A stretch of DNA of 64,000 bases, taken from NCBI GenBank assembly GCA_037044905.1, contig JBAOKB010000105.1:1-64000 (forward strand), read 5' to 3'. Below are positions 52,738-63,079 of this stretch, one piece after another (within the stretch, counting starts at the first letter, position 1; each line of letters opens with the position of its first letter). The notes under the pieces are model-generated. The model searched no databases. It was not told the DNA's origin and saw only the letters and a list, made by a program, of their open reading frames with translations. This stretch comes from Hortaea werneckii. Its lineage: Eukaryota; Ascomycota; Dothideomycetes; Mycosphaerellales; Teratosphaeriaceae. The translations under genes and the position numbers were made by a program.

Positions 52738-53366
52738 GGTCAGAGTCGACTTCATCTAGCTTTGTGGCGTCGTGATACGGCAGCCGCTGAAAAATCATGT
52801 AGATGGTCATATTGGCAACTGGCTCCGACTCTGGGGCATCGGCTAAGAGGCTGCTCTGCGCGAGATGTTGCTGCTGGGTAGAGACAGTAGAATCGCCAGA
52901 GGACTCAGGCGCCTAAAGATTAAGGGACATGAACAACACCACAGAGTTAAATGCACATCTCTGATCACCCTTCTCGAGCTCGCAGAGTCTATGCTGCTTC
53001 TTGAAGCTAACTTCGTGAATGAGGTACATACGGCCATTTGCCTGCACTTGCACTTTTGGGCAATCGCAGTAACGGCGCCTATCTCTTAGAAGTAGATACC
53101 AGTCCTCGAGGATCCAATAGAGCTGGAAAAGACATACACGACGAACTCGAAGCTAGCAAAGCCTGGGTTCGCATGACGTGGTTCGCAGCATGGAGCGGTC
53201 TTGGTCTCGAACCCGTCGAAGGTGCCTTCCATAGAAGCTTCCGGCTCCATTGTGTGCAAGTATCGCTGTTGCGCCGTGGAGTTCTCTTCGTCGAACTGGA
53301 AATGCAAGTCCGGATACTCGGGTCTTTATTTAAACACCGCGTTTTCCAGGCGGCCGCAATCCGTTC
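52738..53366. other. Intergenic between convergent genes
   Basis: 630 bp between the transporter and the RING gene; short frames only. Confidence 0.5.
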
Positions 53367-54284
53367 TCATTCAGCGGCCGGCGAGCCAATGCGGTGTTTG
53401 TTATTGCTGCCATTGTTGCGACTACCGCCATCATTACGTTCGAAATATTGTACGACTTCGTCCCATTGGCGAAGATCGACATACGGACTCCTCAACCATG
53501 CTTCCAGCTCATGTAACAGCTGCTGAGCGTTTGAGCGCCCTAGAAAATCTGATAGGAGGTCTTCTGCTTTGCCATCTGCGGCCTTGAGGTCGTTGGTCCT
53601 CAAGATAGCGACGATGTACTCGAGGAGAAACTCCCTATTGCCGGCCCGGGGGGCAGATGCTGTGTCCAAGAACGAAAAGACCCTTAGCTCCCGACGCAGA
53701 AAAGCTCGCGCTCGACTCTGTAGGACGGGCGAGGATGCAAAGCTGGCGGAAGTGAAGTCCCGGTAGTTGGATATGCGATTTGCTCCTACGTGTAAAGCGT
53801 ATAGACGATCCCTATACACTCGACGGCGTCTCTCAAGCGAAGGATCCTCGGTGGAGGTGATGTCACGTTCGGCCTGCGGAGTCCATCTCTCCACCCGCCG
53901 TCTACTGTTCTGCCGCCGAGAATGGCGAGATGAGCCAAAACCTGGATCTCCGGCATTTGTCCACTCGGCCTTGGGCACTCGATATGTCTTGTAGTCCTCT
54001 GAACTCCGCCAGTCGTACTGTACTTCCTGCACCTCCGCCTTGCACAGCGGACATGCGGCTTTCTCTTGCAACCATGACACAAGACAGAGGAAGTCAAAGC
54101 TCAAGTGGTTACATGGTACCGCCACCGCACGCTCACTGATGATCTCTAGACAGATGATACAATGCTCTTCATGTGGACGCTTTCCATTTCCATCCTTCAC
54201 GCCTGCAGCGGTTGTTCCGCAAGATTGGTCCCCGTTCCCGACCGACAAGTTCGTAGACTGCTGCCAGTGTGCATCATCGTCCAT
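53367..54284 (-). CDS. TOPORS-like RING-type E3 ligase
   Basis: Single exon, 305 aa from ATG 54284 (an upstream TTG frame extension is not used). Zinc-binding module at about 42-82: CIICLE, PCNH, FDFLCLVSW, CPLCK. The position that is Cys in a standard RING (the fourth ligand pair) reads Phe-Asp-Phe-Leu-Cys, so Asp64 may replace a zinc-binding Cys. Further on, RDRLYALHVGANRISNYRDF and RAFLRRELRVFSFLD match the region after the RING in TOPORS-type ligases (YRDIS and WLKRELTV in the human protein). Arg-rich linker suggests nuclear location. TOPORS acts as ubiquitin and SUMO ligase; role here inferred from similarity. Confidence 0.75.
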   Translation of the reverse strand: MDDDAHWQQSTNLSVGNGDQSCGTTAAGVKDGNGKRPHEEHCIICLEIISERAVAVPCNHLSFDFLCLVSWLQEKAACPLCKAEVQEVQYDWRSSEDYKTYRVPKAEWTNAGDPGFGSSRHSRRQNSRRRVERWTPQAERDITSTEDPSLERRRRVYRDRLYALHVGANRISNYRDFTSASFASSPVLQSRARAFLRRELRVFSFLDTASAPRAGNREFLLEYIVAILRTNDLKAADGKAEDLLSDFLGRSNAQQLLHELEAWLRSPYVDLRQWDEVVQYFERNDGGSRNNGSNNKHRIGSPAAE

Positions 54285-54541
54285 AAAATGCCTCCTCTTT
54301 CCTCTCTCCAACAAGTTTATCTTTTGTCTTGATCCTTCGCAAACATCACCTCTTCAACCTTCAACCTTGATAATGGAGGTGCTCTGCAAGCGGAAACTCT
54401 TCCGCTGTTTATGACGCCATTCCATACCTGTGAACTGGAACCCCGCCTTCTTCCTTTGGTGCTTTGGTCTCCAATGCCTACATACCGAGAGCTGCAGAAC
54501 ATCAAGGTACCCCATTGTACTATCATATGTCCGCAGTCAAA

Positions 54542-55065
54542 ATGGCCGCCAACTGTATCTTCTGCCGCATCATCAAGGGTATATTACTCTCAGATTGAAG
54601 TCCACATGCGATGCCTAATGACTGACGACAACGCAGGCGAGATCCCTTCGATGAAGCTCTACGACTCCGACAAGACCTTTGCTTTCCTGGATATCAACCC
54701 TCTGGTAGGCCAAGCTGGCAACATGGCATCACAGCCAAGATCAACTCAAGCTGACGGATGCACAGTCCAAAGGTCACGCGCTCGTAATCCCCAAATACCA
54801 CGGCGCGAAGCTCACAGACATCCCCGACGAGCACCTGACCGAGCTCCTCCCCGTCGCCTCCCGGATCGCGAAGGCCTCAGGCGCCGAGAACTTCAACATC
54901 CTACAGAACAACGGCCGGATCGCCCACCAGGTCGTCGACCACGTCCATGTGCACATGATCCCGAAACCCAACGAGCAGGAAGGCCTAGGTGTCGGCTGGC
55001 CGCAGCAGCAAGGTAACAAGGACGAACTTGCCAAGCTACACGAGGAGATGAAGTCGAAGATGTAA
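54542..55065 (+). CDS. HNT1: HIT-family nucleotide hydrolase (Hint/Hnt1-like)
   Basis: Exons 54542-54578, 54637-54704, 54766-55065; introns 58 and 61 nt; 134 aa. Starts MAANCIFCRIIKG; central FLDINPLSKGHALVIPK; catalytic histidine triad HVHVH at 94-98 (in VDHVHVHMIPKP) with the upstream NNGR loop. CIFC may bind zinc. Hint enzymes cleave adenosine phosphoramidates and acyl-adenylates in cytosol and nucleus. Length matches the family's 125-140 aa. It is divergent from the RING gene with 257 bp between starts. Confidence 0.94.
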
Positions 55066-55307
55066 AAAAATGCCGCCGTAGCGACTCATTGCAATATTAC
55101 TGGAAGTGACCAACATGAGGTGGGCCGGAGCAGATGTCAAAAGCGCTTATTCGCTCACCTTCCTCGATGACTGCTCCCAATTCCGTTCTGTTTATATTTG
55201 CTCGTAGTGCGAGCATAGGGCACACTCTCCATGTGATAAGAGTACTCAGATCTACTACTAGTCTGCTACTAGCAACCATTGTGCGACCACTGACTACAAC
55301 AAACCAT

Positions 55308-57533
55308 TTAGGAAATCGGATACATGGCAGGAGTCTCATCAACTAACTGCTTCTGCAGTGCAGGGTCGTCCGCCGGAGCCCATTGGACCTCAATCTCGTC
55401 GTGGCTTCCGCTCTTACATCCATTCTGGCCCCAGATCTCGAAATGAAGACCCGTGCCGACCAGCATTTTCACGCTGAACTCGGCTTCATAATAACACTTT
55501 CTATAGTGGTACCACCGGTGGTTTCTAAGTTTCATGTCACATGGATCGAGGGCTGCCTCCACGGCACAGACACTGCTGACCCCGTTGTTACGGACGGACT
55601 GAGGAAGCTGATGTGAAGGCATATCGGACATGTAGATCTGTGTGCGCCAGGGATGATGTTCGAGTCCTGGGGGTATCTTGTTGCGAAAGCGCCGGCTCTT
55701 CCCTTCATTAATGTTGACTACTTCACCCTGCAGGTCGCATTAGATTGCGTATCGACAACAGCCTCCGACGATGGCTTACCTGCTTGAGAAACCACGACAT
55801 CTGACCTTCGGCGTACCGCTTCTTGTCGAACTTGTCTAGCTCGACAGGCTGTCCCTGATGCTTCGACGGGTCGTACAGCTCGCGGCAAACTACGCCGTAG
55901 CTCAATGGGCATTTACGTGTCGACATGATCTCAGGTCCTCCTCTCAACGCTTGTGCTCGAGCGAGGACTAGCCCGTGGACGACTGCCAGCTGTCTAAATG
56001 TCGTTGGTTAGTTCAACAACACATAGGAGGGACTTTGATCTGACGTACGGCTCGCTAGCAAGGATGATGCTGAGACTCCGCGCATTGGGGAATTCTCCAT
56101 TTGAACCGCCTTCGTACCTCTTCCTTATTCGGTCTCTGACGTAGGGAGAGCTTCCTAATCCACCCGAAAGTACAAGATAAGAGACCTGCTCTTCAGGATG
56201 TTCCTCGTGGAGTACTCGAAATTGCTCATCGAGAAGGTTTTGAATCTTGTCGACTTGTTCGTCAAAGATGCGTTGGAGGTATTCGCTATTCAGCAAGTCA
56301 GCCTCTCTTATGCGGTCATGTCCACAGTCTTACCGTCGCTTACACCCTCAGAATCAGGCTCGAGTTCTCCACTTCTGCATGCGGCAGATTGGTCCCATGC
56401 GGAAGGCCTGGAATCGGTAGCGGAAGCTTCGGCACTGCTATGGTCGCCATCCCGAACGAGCATTTGTACCCCATGAATCTGTCCTGGACCATCCGTTTAG
56501 CCACCGAGCCAAGATCATCTGGTATGTGTGAGCGAATCATCTCCAATCGCTCTTTGATGTACATCTCCATTTTGTGATCGATCAGCGTCGACCCTATCGC
56601 CAGGCCTTCATTGCACTGTAGCGGCTGCAGTTCTGTCTTGCTTTTTGCGGCGCTCTTGACCTTGAGGATGTTGATATCCGTCGTTCCTCCGCCGGCGTCA
56701 CATACCAAGAAGACATCGCCTTTTTGCATCTGCTGCTTCGAGGCGTACACTGCCGCGGCTTCGGCTTCAGTCAAAGAAATAGACGCTCTATGATTCTCTT
56801 CCTTGCCATATCCGGCGACTTTGACCATCCGCTGGATCTCGGCAATCATCCTCGGATCTTTCCATGTTGTGGGAACCGAGAAGACGAACTCGACATTCTT
56901 GGATTCAAATCTGGGCATCGTCTCCCGAAAATGCCTCATGAGATAGGAGTAGAGCGACTGCAAATAATCGCAATACCATTGCTTCACCTCGCTGTGGGTC
57001 GGTGCGTGGATGTGATTATCAATATATCCTGGATCGAGGTTCAGCTTGAAGAATCGGTTGACTTCCAGAGCCGGATTCTCATCATCGCACGCGAAACCCC
57101 AATTCCGCAGTCGAGAATTTCTGGCATCATATGCGACTGCCGTGTCCACTTTATTGCGGATCTCGTGATATGCAATGCCGGGCCAGTGTTGCAGAGTCTT
57201 CGGATCATTCCATTCTGGCGCCGCTGACCATGCCACGCCTATGCGAATTCGATATTGTCAGTGCATGTATACATGGCGGTATACAGTCTAAACTTGCTAT
57301 AAGAATCGCAGGATCGAACGCATCTCATTGCAATAGAGGGAGTTCTGGTAAATGAAGGCACAATACAGTAGCATTAAGAGCGAAAAAGATAACGGGGATT
57401 CATAAGTATAGAGTGGTATTGCTAGTCGGAGCATTCCTACATCGAGTTTGAACTGTAGGGGTAACATACCGGTGCAAGTCATGCCAAAGTCAATACCGAT
57501 AACGACATCCGGCGTCCAAGAGTACGGCGCCAT
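55308..57533 (-). CDS. Hsp70-like actin-fold ATPase without substrate-binding domain
   Basis: Exons (minus): 57533-57470, 57238-56344, 56285-56049, 55993-55780, 55727-55308; 609 aa. Intron 1 (231 nt) contains MITE copy 4; the other three are 52-58 nt. The nucleotide-binding fold is clear: phosphate loop 1 VIGIDFGMTCTGVAW, phosphate loop 2 VCDAGGGTTDI (about 201-211) and adenosine loop VLSGGLGSSPYV. After the fold the sequence lacks the peptide-binding beta domain of Hsp70 and continues with SYGVVCRELYD, WFLKQGE and an aspartate/cysteine-containing C-terminus. This architecture is a large fungal-expanded family (Hsp12A-like). Possible roles in signalling or heterokaryon response are unproven. 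Confidence 0.9.
57282..57457 (+). mobile_element. MITE copy 4 (subfamily B) inside an intron
   Basis: 176 bp, starting TACAGTCTAAACTTGCTATA and ending AGTTTGAACTGTA; the best preserved copy. Terminal inverted repeats match over CAGT(C/T)(T/C)AAACT and on through TAGGAAT. TA on both sides fits a TA target site. It lies entirely inside intron 1 of the Hsp70-like gene, 12 nt from the donor. Confidence 0.9.
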
Positions 57534-58085
57534 GATGCGCTTTCCACCTTAGCTTCTCTCGACTTCAACAATGATAGAATAGAAGGAGCAAAAACACAGC
57601 CGCCCGACTCAACAAAAGCGAAAACTTTTCAGCTGGGTTATGGCAAAGTACCTGAAGAGAGGGAAAGAGCCTCGTCCTCGCTAATCTGCGCACACGGCCC
57701 CCACACTGTATCGTGTTCGCTGGTGCTATGTATATCGGCAGTGCACAGATGTCCCGCTTCCCGTGTCTCTCTGTGCATGAGGCTTGCAGGTGGCTTTGGT
57801 GGTACCGTCTCAGCCTGACAGCTGCATGAAGGCGCCCGACCAAATCGGCAAGGCTGCACTGAAGTCCTGTGGTGATTGCCTGGACCCGACGCAGGCGTGA
57901 CCAGAGTCTGCATTTGCCAAATCTGTCTTGGTAATCCATCGCCTCCCGTGTCCATCTCGTCTTTTTGCCGCCGCGATCTGGTCTTTTTCCCTTATCTCTC
58001 CAGAGATGATGTGTCTTAATCTGAACTCGCAAATTTGATCCGTTCAGAGCTACGCCATCAAATTATTGACTCGACTACATCAGCG
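57534..58085. other. Intergenic between divergent genes
   Basis: 550 bp, promoter region for the Hsp70-like gene and the following surface protein. No supported gene. Confidence 0.5.
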
Positions 58086-59445
58086 ATGTCTGATAACACT
58101 TCCACTGAACAATCAACTCCGACTCCGACTACAAAAGCCGATGACGGAGCTCCTCAGAGCGAAGAAGAGGGGGGCGGCGTCCCACAAGCTAGCCCTGCAA
58201 CCCCGACTGAACGATCAACAACGAATGTGGAAGTTCCAGTTAGCAACAAGCCAACAAGTGAAGCAGTGCCAAACAATGATGCCCATACAGCTACGCCGGT
58301 AGCTACGACGTCAGTTTCAGGCTCTTCGACGACTGTGAATGCTGATCAGCAGACGCTGTCCGCGACCCCAAGCAACGCGAACAAAGCTCATGATCGTGGT
58401 GTATCGACAGGAGCGCTGGCTGGCGGCATCATCGGTGCCGCATTGGCAGCTGCCCTCGTAACCGGCTTGGTGACATTTTGGTATATGCGCAAGACCAGTT
58501 ATCGAAATTCTCGGACGAGCCGCCACAATGACCGTCATCGACGTCTTTACAAGGACGACAAACATGTCGGTCTAGGGGCCGGACGTGCTCGTCGTATGGA
58601 GTTAGCATCCGACGCTAGTATGAGCCGTGCCAGTTGGGAACAGTATTTGCCTCAGAGCCTTGATGATCATACTATACAGAACTCAGTCAAGGTCCTCTTT
58701 GACCAGATACAGCTGCACGTCGAGAACTTCTACTTCAATCCGCACGATCCCATCAAGCTTCCGCCGGAGGGGCATGAGAGGCTTTCGGAGCTACAGACAC
58801 CCTATCTTCCTGGTCCCCTGGTAGACTGCATGATGTCTTCAAGGTCCGTCCTTCCTGTGATAAAGCATTGTCTGGCCTACCAAGTTGCCCAGGGTATGAT
58901 GGCTGGACCGCAACCTCGCTTGCTTCCATTGGGCTTCACATACGCTGGTGGAGACCGAGGTCTCTCAGATTCCACTGGAAGAAAAGCTGTTGGTACGTTG
59001 CAACTGTTCAACATACTGTGTCGTCTCAATTACCTACTAACCATTACGGTTTACACCAGCTGCCCGGCAAGCTTTCAACATGTGGCGGATGCTTACTGCC
59101 CACTTCAGGCAGGACGCACGCACCCAGACAGAGAGTGCAGCGCTGCTGGCTCGCAACATTGAGATGGACGTCGACACTTTCACAGACGCATTCGCCAAGT
59201 GGCGAAACGGATCACAAGACGTTGCGGGGTCGAAAAGTCATCTTGAGGGCTTGTTGAACAATGCGGCATCGGTGGCAATGACTCTGTTCTCGCAGCCATC
59301 CATGTATCAGTTCTCGTGGATGCATGCTTCTCAGAAGCATCGATCTGTGGTTGTGGTACCGACTTTCAGCAAGGTCACGGATGAGCAAGGTAGAGCTTTG
59401 GAGCAGCCTCAGGAGCTGATGAGACTAGTGGCCGAGCGGATCTAG
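58086..59445 (+). CDS. Single-pass membrane protein with Ser/Thr-rich N-terminus
   Basis: Exons 58086-58992 and 59060-59445; 67-nt intron with CTAAC branch; 430 aa. No cleavable signal peptide. Residues 1-115 are Thr/Ser/Pro/Glu-rich; a Gly/Ala-rich membrane helix (GALAGGIIGAALAAALVTGL) follows near 120-145, then a basic stop-transfer region (RKTSYRNSRTSRHNDRHRR). The C-terminal 270 residues are folded and presumably cytosolic, with LFDQIQLHVENFYFNPHDPI and a second half made of helices (AFNMWRMLTAHF, LLNNAASVAMTLFSQPS). Topology resembles Mid2/Wsc-type fungal membrane sensors, but no WSC domain. Function unknown. Confidence 0.82.
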
Positions 59446-59540
59446 CGTGGAAATGAGAATCATTTGCGACTCTACTAAGTATCTTGTCCAAAACAAAAAG
59501 TTGAATCCTGTAGAAGACTTGCTTCGTCTCAGTACTTCAT

Positions 59541-60338
59541 TTAGCTACAATTCGTGCTATCTAATAAACCCTTGGACTGGAGGTTGAGCCAGGAGTGATT
59601 CCTCGCCTTGCCTGTTAGCCGCCTTATAGGCAAAGGGGGCGTCTCGACAGCCTGTTGGGTTTCGCCCCAGGCTTCGAACGCGGTCGTGTCCACCAGCTCA
59701 TCGCGATTGATCACATCGGGCACGGACGGCGCTGAACCTGGTCTCTGTAAAGACTGCTGCTCTCCTGTGAGTGACCTCATGCTGGCACGCTTGAGTAGGT
59801 TCTTCTCCCTCGAAGCATAGAGCCATTCGCTTTCTTGATACGTTGGCGGAGGTTTCAAAAAGTCGGTAATGGTGGCCGACGTCGGGTTTCTTGTTGCAGT
59901 CCTACCCATCAATGTCGACAGAGTACTGTTGAGACCAGATGCAGCTATGTTGAGCTTGCCCAGGCTCACAGCTATATGAGCAGAGTCTCTCACCACCCAG
60001 ATGATCCGGGTACCAACCCGGATACGTCCTCCATATACTTGCATGTCGGCGCGCGCGGGCTCGATCAGACCAGCGACGCTGTTGACGGCTTTCTCAGCGT
60101 CGTTCAGATCGGTATCGATGATCATCTTCTCGTCCGCTTCAAACAGATCTGATTTTTGCCGACGAAGCTTCCTTCCCACTTCAAGCTTATGGTTGATTGA
60201 GTCTGTCATGCCCAGCAAGTCTCGGGTCTCCTGGTCCACTGCCTTGATCTCGTATACCTTCTCTGCAATTCTCAATGTCAATGTGAACGCTGTCGAGATG
60301 GCCGACAGCGCAGAACCGACTTCTGCCATGGCAGACAT
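59541..60338 (-). CDS. PigL_N/HeLo-like N-terminal-domain protein
   Basis: Single exon, 265 aa. Starts MSAMAEVGSALSAISTAFTLTLRIAEKVYEIKAVDQ, an amphipathic-helix opening typical of the fungal N-terminal domains found on STAND/NLR-like proteins (PigL_N or HeLo-like). A helical region continues to about 145; the rest is disordered and Ser/Pro/Gln-rich. No NACHT, NB-ARC or repeat domain follows, so it would be a stand-alone signalling domain. It is convergent with the preceding surface-protein gene (95 bp apart). Family call is tentative. Confidence 0.65.
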   Translation of the reverse strand: MSAMAEVGSALSAISTAFTLTLRIAEKVYEIKAVDQETRDLLGMTDSINHKLEVGRKLRRQKSDLFEADEKMIIDTDLNDAEKAVNSVAGLIEPARADMQVYGGRIRVGTRIIWVVRDSAHIAVSLGKLNIAASGLNSTLSTLMGRTATRNPTSATITDFLKPPPTYQESEWLYASREKNLLKRASMRSLTGEQQSLQRPGSAPSVPDVINRDELVDTTAFEAWGETQQAVETPPLPIRRLTGKARNHSWLNLQSKGLLDSTNCS

Positions 60339-61926
60339 TCTGCTTCTAGTATACTAAGTGTGTGTGCTCTTGAAAGAATGCGAAGTGAGCACAGGAGATA
60401 ATGGACAATTAGGCTTGAGCTACTCCGGAACGACAGCAAGGATCCAATCGATGTGATTACGGTATGCTGACCTTCGACCAAGCTCACCAAGCATACTCTT
60501 GCAAAATACCTACAATGTTGACACTGGCCGGGGGCGTGCATCGACAGCTGACAAAGACACATGACTGCAGTGTTTTGTTGAACAGGAGATGGAGAAAGGG
60601 GCTGCCGCATCGGCACGGCTGAGAGCTGGCCGCTTCTTTCCCGCAACCTCGGTCGAAGGTTGTTGATCTGCTTCATTATTTGCGCCAATGATACCGTCCA
60701 CATGCGTGTCCCTTGGCCTCCATTGGATGGCAACACAGGCCCAAGCGCATTTGAAACGATCGGCGACATCCACTTCCCGGGCAGCCGTGCATACGGGAGC
60801 GGTTCATCGTAAGCGAATTCACATATTTGCGGCTGAAGTACATATGGCTTGCAGCTCGCCCGCTATGGATCACTTCGATCGATTCATCCCATGCGAGCGC
60901 CTAACAAGCATGACTGTTGATGGACTGCCATTTCACCCATTGTACTCGAGAGGATATGCATCTGTGCGCATGGACTACAACCCATCTGTCCCGACATGAA
61001 CGCTTTTGGCAGGAAAAGCAAGTCCAATGCCCTTATCTATACCCCAGTCATCTCACCGGTCGCTGCACAATCGTACGAGGCTTGAAGCAATACACAGTTC
61101 AGTCTCGCTACCGGATTCGTTATGGTCACACGGAACCATCTATCGGCCTGAAAGATTGAACCACGCCTGTCGTTACAGTTATGATTTGCTGCTCATCCCG
61201 TGCTTTCTTCGACTTCCTTCGTAAAAATAGGATCGCCTGGAGCGGAGTAGCACCCCCCTGCGGTCAACTTCCTCTGTATTACTGCTGGCCCATTGTACCC
61301 ACCAGTCGATACCAAAAGCTCAATCTATCGATACGCAGCTGATCGCCAAATGTAACCACTCTAGAATCCCGCGCCAGTCCTCGTCCCGTGTGCTTGACCA
61401 AGGGCCGCACCTGCAAGGCTGGCATGGAGTTGCCCTCAAATGGCACATCTGTAAGGCTAGCATGCGTTTGGGGCGTTCAATAGCGCCAGAGAGCGCGCCT
61501 CAGAAGATCTGTTCTTGTGTACATTGTTCATAGATGCATCCAGACCCAGATGTGCAAGGACCGCACTCCGTTATTGGATACCGCAGGTCGCTTTTCGAGC
61601 GCTCTATCCAACCGCTTGAGACCTGACACACTAACCCATGATCATCTCTCGGAGCCTTGCAGCAAAACGTCTGACCACCGTATCCCGTGTGCCAGCGTTA
61701 CCAGGATCTGCCGTCACGGGCATGTATCTGCCTTCCCGCGCTGGCGTAGGGCCAGATGGAGCTACCAGTCCGAGGGACATTGCCGCTATGCCTCTGACAC
61801 GTGCGGCTCTGCATATCGACTTGGGAAAGATAAGTGCTCGCCAGCTGGATACTTCAAGGTGATCGTGGGTTGCAGGTAGGTGGGCTCTCACTGTCTTAGC
61901 CTTTTGTCAACTGTAGCGCCGTGGCA
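60339..61926. other. 1.6-kb region without a supported gene
   Basis: Several short frames on both strands. The best, 61638-61862 (plus, 74 codons, MIISRSLAAKRLTTVSRVPA), has an arginine-rich start like a mitochondrial presequence but no partner exon that I can find. Confidence 0.4.
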
Positions 61927-62948
61927 ATGTCTCGACGTAGCCTTCTTCTGAAGATGTCCATGACTGTCCTAGCGTCTGCCACAGCACTCTCACCGACCAA
62001 CATAAAGCCGAGTCTCTCAATCGAAGAAAGCAACGCAATGTCTCCAACTATGACCGCATCTCCCTTGCACCCCAAATGGGGCTTGATGAAGGAACGTGGA
62101 TTGTTCGGCCGACAAGCAGATACTTACCAGACAGTACGTGCACCTGCTTGACAGACTTTGAGTCGAAGCGCAGAGTTTGCTGAAATGTGACAGTGCGCCT
62201 ACAGAGATGGGGATGCGAATAGCCCTTTGACGTGCGACTCTGGAAGTAACTGCGGCTGGTTCACCAACACGCCGTACCTTGCATGTTGCACCACCGACGA
62301 CTATGGATCGTTTGGCACCGACTGCCAGCCAGTCACTACATGCTTAGGCTACTGGTCAAACAGTCTGTCGTCGACGGAAAGTTATGCTGTGACAAGCGAT
62401 AACAGCTACTTATGGTAAGTGAGACCCGCCGCCTGCTCTTGGATTTATGGGTTGACGTGCCTTTTAGCCCATCGGCACTTCCAGTATGCGGCACGGCCTA
62501 CGTCTACGGCACAGACTACGATGATACCGAGACATATTCTTACTACGTATGCGACACAGCCAGTTTCACTTACGACAATATCTACGGATACGCTCTGACC
62601 ACAGGGAGTGCGAGTGCATCCGTAGCCCTAAGCTTGCCGGTAGCAACGAGCATTTCGGTCTATGTGACTCGGACAGTCACAGCGTCGGCAACTTCGGACG
62701 CTTTCACATCTATATCCCTCCCGCCTGTCTCAGTATCCATAGCTTCAGGCTCAAGCCAGACCCCATCTTCAGAAGATGATGACAAATCGCAACCGACCGG
62801 CGCTATAGTAGGAGGTGTTGTCGGTGGAGTGGCTGCGCTAGCTCTTATCGCTGGATTCATAGCATGGCGAGTTATCAAGAAGAGAAAGGAACGGAAGCCT
62901 TCAATACCAGAAATTAGCCAGTACAGCGACTCTAGCCACGCAAGATGA
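61927..62948 (+). CDS. Cys-rich surface protein with C-terminal membrane anchor
   Basis: Exons 61927-62133, 62194-62414, 62468-62948; introns 60 and 53 nt; 302 aa. Signal sequence MSRRSLLLKMSMTVLASATA. A Cys-rich ectodomain follows (CAYRDGD, TCDSGSNCGWF, LACCTTDD, DCQPVTTC, VCGTAYVYG, YVCDTAS), then a Ser/Thr-rich stalk, one membrane helix (AIVGGVVGGVAALALIAGFI) and a short basic cytosolic tail (RVIKKRKERK). The cysteine pattern with a CC pair recurs in unnamed fungal surface proteins. The layout (secretion signal, Cys domain, O-glycosylated stalk, helix, short tail) is that of wall-stress sensors, but the Cys domain is not WSC. Confidence 0.85.
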
Positions 62949-63079
62949 TACCTGATACGATTTTGACCGGTGGTTTTTCAGGAGAGCGAGCGGTGCACGC
63001 CTTACACAAAGATATTCGTATAAGGAGAACGATAGCACCATTAGCCTTAGTGTGTCTTGTTGATAGTAAAAATCTCACA

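Noticed and set aside
57565..58032. A 155-codon minus-strand frame upstream of the Hsp70-like gene
   Set aside because: Arg-rich, no domain; lies in a promoter region between divergent genes.
60688..60999. A 103-codon plus-strand frame
   Set aside because: No recognisable feature and no splice-consistent neighbour; treated as chance.
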